Below, piece by piece: positions 61,234-64,000 of a DNA stretch of 64,000 bases. The notes below the pieces were generated by a model. That model saw only the letters and a list, made by a program, of their open reading frames with translations. It made no database searches and was not told the DNA's origin. Origin of the DNA: Parabacteroides goldsteinii DSM 19448 = WAL 12034 (GTDB lineage: Bacteria > Bacteroidota > Bacteroidia > Bacteroidales > Tannerellaceae); assembly GCF_000969835.1 (NCBI RefSeq), contig NZ_KQ033913.1, positions 1,751,716 through 1,815,715 on the forward strand, read 5' to 3'. The position numbers and the translations under genes were made by a program. Position 1 is the first letter of the stretch; each line of letters begins with the position of its first letter.

Positions 61234-62679
61234 ATGAAACCAATATACTCCCGCCGGAATTTTCTGAAGGCATGTGGCCTAGCAACAGCCGCACTGTGCT
61301 CGGATGCCCTCCGGTCTGCCACGATAAAAGTAGCAAGTCCGGAAGTGGAGTATGTATTGCGTGGAGGACAAACCTATATCGACGGACGATGGTGTAGCTG
61401 CGACATCGGCATAACTCCTAGAGGCAGACTGGTAGTGAGCAAGTCTCCTATCCCTTGCCATTATGTGATCAACGTGAGCGGAAGAGTCGTCTCTCCCGGC
61501 TTTATCGATATCCTGGCCGACAATTCCGCTAATCCCGAAAGGACTTTCCTCACATTCGAAAAATACAAACTGGGCGACGGTGTCGCAACAGCCCTGCAAA
61601 TGCACGGCGGAGCAACACATGCAGGCGATTATTACCGTCATTTCAGCCGGGAAAAACACTACGTCAACTGGGGTGTTTCCACTAAAGTAATGAACCTCCG
61701 GTATAAATATCCGGTATTGGCAAGTCGCCTGAAAGCCATCGAAAGCAGCCTGGAAGAAGGCGCACTGGGCATCTCCCACAGCCCGGAATATCACCCGGAC
61801 ACAACCAGGGAAGAGCTCCTGGCCTATGCCCATCTCGCCCGGAAATACGAACGGCCGCTTTTCCTGCACACACGTTATTCCTGCCGCGATAAAGAATTGC
61901 TGGGAGTAGACGAAGCGATCCGGCTGTCGCACTTGACAGGGTGCAGAGTACATATCGACCACCTCAACTCGACAGGCGGCACCTTCCACATGCCCGAGGC
62001 ATTGAAACGTATCCGCGAAGCCCGTACCAGCGGACTGGAAATCACGACATGCGTATACCCCAGTTCCTATTGGGCCACTTATCTCCATTCTTCCCGCTTC
62101 ACCGAGGGCTGGCAGGAACGTTACCAAATAACCTACTCCGACCTCGAAATCGTCGGGACCGGCGAACGGCTGACGGAAGAAAGCTTCAACCGCTACCGCA
62201 GCCAAGCCGGCGTACTGGTTGCCGTCCGCCCCGGTGTCCAGCCGATGGAGACAACTGTCAGGCTGGCCCTCCGGGAAGACTTCTGCGTGATCGGCTCCGA
62301 CGGCGGCATCGAAAAAGAACGGTGCGCCAACAACCATCCCCGCGGTGCAAACTGCTTCGCCTCCGCTATCCGTTATGCGCTGGACGAACGTATCCCGCTG
62401 GAAAAGATACTCAACAAGATGACTACCCGCTCCGCCCGGATCATCGGTTTCCCGATGCGCGGACGCGGCGAACTACGAAACGGATACATCGCCGACCTGA
62501 CGGTATTCAACCCCGAAACGATCCGAGGACGGGCAACGAATGCCAACCCCTGCCAATTCTCCGAAGGAATAGAACTGGTCATCGTAAACGGAAAAATCGC
62601 TTTCGACAGGCACAGGCCGACCGGAGAAATGAATGGTACAGATATCAAATATGAATCGATAACGCAACTTTATTATTAA
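61234..62679 (+). CDS. amidohydrolase-family protein (N-acyl-D-amino-acid deacylase-like), Tat signal
   Basis: 481 residues. The N-terminus SRRNFLKACGLATAALCSDA is a twin-arginine signal. The body follows the D-aminoacylase pattern: VVSPGFIDI, EGALGISHSPEYHP, the RPLFLHTRY and VHIDHLNSTGG histidine motifs, FCVIGSDGG, and the late GELRNGYIADLTVFNP. The usual first H-x-H after GFID is replaced by D-I-L-A-D, so that metal site is altered and activity may differ. Export would place it in the periplasm. It follows the DUF4412-like gene by 24 bases. Confidence 0.82.
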   Translation: MKPIYSRRNFLKACGLATAALCSDALRSATIKVASPEVEYVLRGGQTYIDGRWCSCDIGITPRGRLVVSKSPIPCHYVINVSGRVVSPGFIDILADNSANPERTFLTFEKYKLGDGVATALQMHGGATHAGDYYRHFSREKHYVNWGVSTKVMNLRYKYPVLASRLKAIESSLEEGALGISHSPEYHPDTTREELLAYAHLARKYERPLFLHTRYSCRDKELLGVDEAIRLSHLTGCRVHIDHLNSTGGTFHMPEALKRIREARTSGLEITTCVYPSSYWATYLHSSRFTEGWQERYQITYSDLEIVGTGERLTEESFNRYRSQAGVLVAVRPGVQPMETTVRLALREDFCVIGSDGGIEKERCANNHPRGANCFASAIRYALDERIPLEKILNKMTTRSARIIGFPMRGRGELRNGYIADLTVFNPETIRGRATNANPCQFSEGIELVIVNGKIAFDRHRPTGEMNGTDIKYESITQLYY

Positions 62680-62698
62680 TCACTAACATATCAAGCGT

Positions 62699-63370
62699 AT
62701 GAAAACACATCTGAAAACATTACTGCTAATCGCCATCTCCCTGATGGCAACTGTGGGGCTGAACGCCCAGGAACCCTTCTTCTTCACTAAGGACGGATTG
62801 AAGATCACCCTGGCCGAAAAAGACGGCAAAGGAAAGATCAACGGTTACAGCCAAAGCACCGTCGTTAGCGTGGAAGGCGAACCCTCTAACTGCACCGTCG
62901 TCTACAAAACGATGGTGATGGACAACAAGAAAAAACCGTTGCTGAACGAAGAGATGGACATGAAAATCTACATCAAAGACGGTGTCGTCACGTTCGACCC
63001 GACTTCGCTGGCCGGCAAGCTGATGGAAGGCATGACTGTGAGCGGCGATAACCTGATACTACCCGCCGACGTTGCTGTGGGCGACGTATTGAAAGATTAC
63101 ACCATCACCGTCAACATCGGTGCCATGAAAACGACAACCGCTACCTCCGATATCAAAGTGACGGGCGAAGAAACGCTCGATATCGGCGGAACCTCCATCG
63201 ACTGCCTGATCGTCGAAAGCACCGTCCTCTCGAAAGTGATCGGCATCAAGCAGCAGATGAAGCAGAAAGTATGGTACGGCCGCGGCATCGGTCCCGTGAA
63301 AACGGAAACTTACAACAAGAAAGGCAAGCTGATGTCCGTACAGGAAATAGTAGAAATAGAAGGCTTTTAA
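62699..63370 (+). CDS. secreted TapB/DUF3108-like protein
   Basis: 223 residues with a signal peptide (cleaved after LNAQ). The later part has VKVTGEETLDIGGTSIDCLI-type strands, then KQKVWYGRGIGPVKTETYNKKGKL, typical of the DUF3108-like/TapB proteins of Bacteroidota. Role unknown, presumably periplasmic. It starts 20 bases after the amidohydrolase gene and likely shares its transcript. Confidence 0.7.
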   Translation: MKTHLKTLLLIAISLMATVGLNAQEPFFFTKDGLKITLAEKDGKGKINGYSQSTVVSVEGEPSNCTVVYKTMVMDNKKKPLLNEEMDMKIYIKDGVVTFDPTSLAGKLMEGMTVSGDNLILPADVAVGDVLKDYTITVNIGAMKTTTATSDIKVTGEETLDIGGTSIDCLIVESTVLSKVIGIKQQMKQKVWYGRGIGPVKTETYNKKGKLMSVQEIVEIEGF

Positions 63371-63391
63371 ACCCTAAAAAACAAACGCATC

Positions 63392-63763
63392 ATGAAAAAG
63401 ACAATCGTAGCACTTATGTGCATTGTAAGCCTCGTGATAATGACGGCTTGCGGAGGTTCACCCGTTGACAAATCCTTGAAGAAAATCGACACCGCCATCG
63501 AAAAGCTGGAAAAAGCAAATAAGAAAGGCGAGAAACTGAGCAAGGAAGACATGGAACAGATAGGCAAAGACCTGGAAGAACCGCTGAAAGTATTGAATGA
63601 AGCACTGGAAAACGACGAAATCGGCGGTGTAACAAAACTGAAAATCGTCGCCAAGGTGTCGAAGCTGTCCATCCTCGCCATCAGCGCAGGGCTAAAAGAT
63701 CTCGACCTGAACGAGCTGATGAAGGATGCCAAGAAAACAGCTCCGGAGGAGAAAAAAGAGTAA
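63392..63763 (+). CDS. small lipoprotein
   Basis: 123 residues. Leader ending in lipobox IMTACGG, then a charged, helical body (KKIDTAIEKLEKANKKGEKL) with a second helix bundle (VSKLSILAISAGLKDLDLNE). Probably anchored in a membrane facing the periplasm or surface. Similar to short DUF6591-type lipoproteins; function unknown. It follows the previous gene by 21 bases. Confidence 0.72.
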   Translation: MKKTIVALMCIVSLVIMTACGGSPVDKSLKKIDTAIEKLEKANKKGEKLSKEDMEQIGKDLEEPLKVLNEALENDEIGGVTKLKIVAKVSKLSILAISAGLKDLDLNELMKDAKKTAPEEKKE

Positions 63764-63782
63764 CGAACCAAACAACAATAAC

Positions 63783-64000
63783 ATGTCAAACATCATCGAC
63801 GGAATAGTGAAAGGATTGTCGGGCTTTATGCCGCAAGACGATCCGGATGTGAAAATATTCAATGCACAAAGTGAATTGAAAGAACTTGCCGGTAAAGAAG
63901 AGAAGGTCTATGCCCGTCTCGGCCGGCAAGTATATGAAACCGATGGAGGCAAAAGCTATCCGGAGATAAAGACTGAACTCGACCAGCTTGCCGCCAACCG
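63783..64000 (+). CDS. hypothetical protein, cut by the right edge
   Basis: The frame from the ATG at 63783 (MSNIIDGIVKGLSGFMPQDD) stays open to the end of the window, 72 codons. It is charged and helical (ELKELAGKEEKVYARLGRQV), with no signal peptide, so it is cytoplasmic. Proteins with this start often end in a zinc-ribbon domain, which would lie outside the window. 19 bases separate it from the lipoprotein gene. Confidence 0.55.
   Translation, partial: MSNIIDGIVKGLSGFMPQDDPDVKIFNAQSELKELAGKEEKVYARLGRQVYETDGGKSYPEIKTELDQLAAN

Noticed and set aside
61279..62337. 352-codon minus-strand frame opposite the amidohydrolase
   Set aside because: The plus strand has clear family motifs and a Tat signal; the minus frame has none.

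Overview
This window is from a Bacteroidales chromosome, most likely Parabacteroides or a close relative. The evidence is the recurring Bacteroidota -7 promoter box (TAnnTTTG), poor use of Shine-Dalgarno sites, families such as DUF4248, DUF4422, DUF6169 and Bacteroidota HU-like proteins, an archaeal-type prolyl-tRNA synthetase, and a capsule locus with Wzi and Wza-like proteins. No rRNA, tRNA or CRISPR array was seen. The genus is inferred from style and gene content, not from a marker gene.

Positions 1-36.5 kb hold a capsule/exopolysaccharide locus read on the minus strand. Transcription runs from a lipid-linked sugar-phosphate transferase (36.3 kb) leftwards to the export genes (Wzi family, a lipoprotein, SLBB export protein) and continues beyond the left edge. 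Genes in between supply UDP-GlcA and UDP-xylose (ugd, UXS), UDP-galactofuranose (glf), ADP-heptose precursors (gmhA, gmhB, hldE), a GDP-mannose-epimerase-like SDR, several glycosyltransferases, a LicD-type phosphotransferase, a flippase and a polymerase. Three translationally coupled genes (26.4-30.6 kb) match the glutamine kinase, CDP-glutamine hydrolase and CTP:phosphoglutamine cytidylyltransferase of the Campylobacter capsule phosphoramidate pathway. A deoxyhypusine-synthase-like protein of unknown role sits with the heptose genes. Upstream of the operon, two near-identical palindromes at 36359-36394 and 36499-36532 enclose a good promoter pointing away from the operon, as expected for a phase-variable capsule promoter caught in the OFF orientation.

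Inside the capsule locus, 4.7-11 kb is a different module: CHC2/TOPRIM primase, DnaB-like helicase, winged-helix protein, DUF4248, HU-like protein, cytoplasmic glucosaminidase and a small holin-like membrane protein. Most of it is bracketed by two inverted copies of a ~250-bp palindromic repeat. Several genes here appear shifted at homopolymers (8821-8827, 11103-11111) or change frame (10429-10743). A RelE/ParE toxin remnant with its antitoxin and an AAA/PD-(D/E)XK protein with its own promoter interrupt the operon at 33-35 kb.

From 36.8 to 51.5 kb the genes are mostly housekeeping: PduO-type adenosyltransferase with a flotillin/NfeD-like pair, an AlkD-like repair protein, CobB, PanB, a beta-barrel protein, a tandem GNAT protein, an AlaX-type editing protein, an ABC-2 transporter with a NEW3-domain protein, phosphoglycerate kinase and prolyl-tRNA synthetase. 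From 51.6 to 64 kb lie two related AraC-type regulators (one membrane-bound), a probable structured RNA, a BRO-domain protein, an antitoxin-like protein, and a rightward run of envelope genes (OmpA-like, transglycosylase-like, a second HU-like protein, DUF4412-like, amidohydrolase, lipoprotein). The last gene is cut by the right edge.
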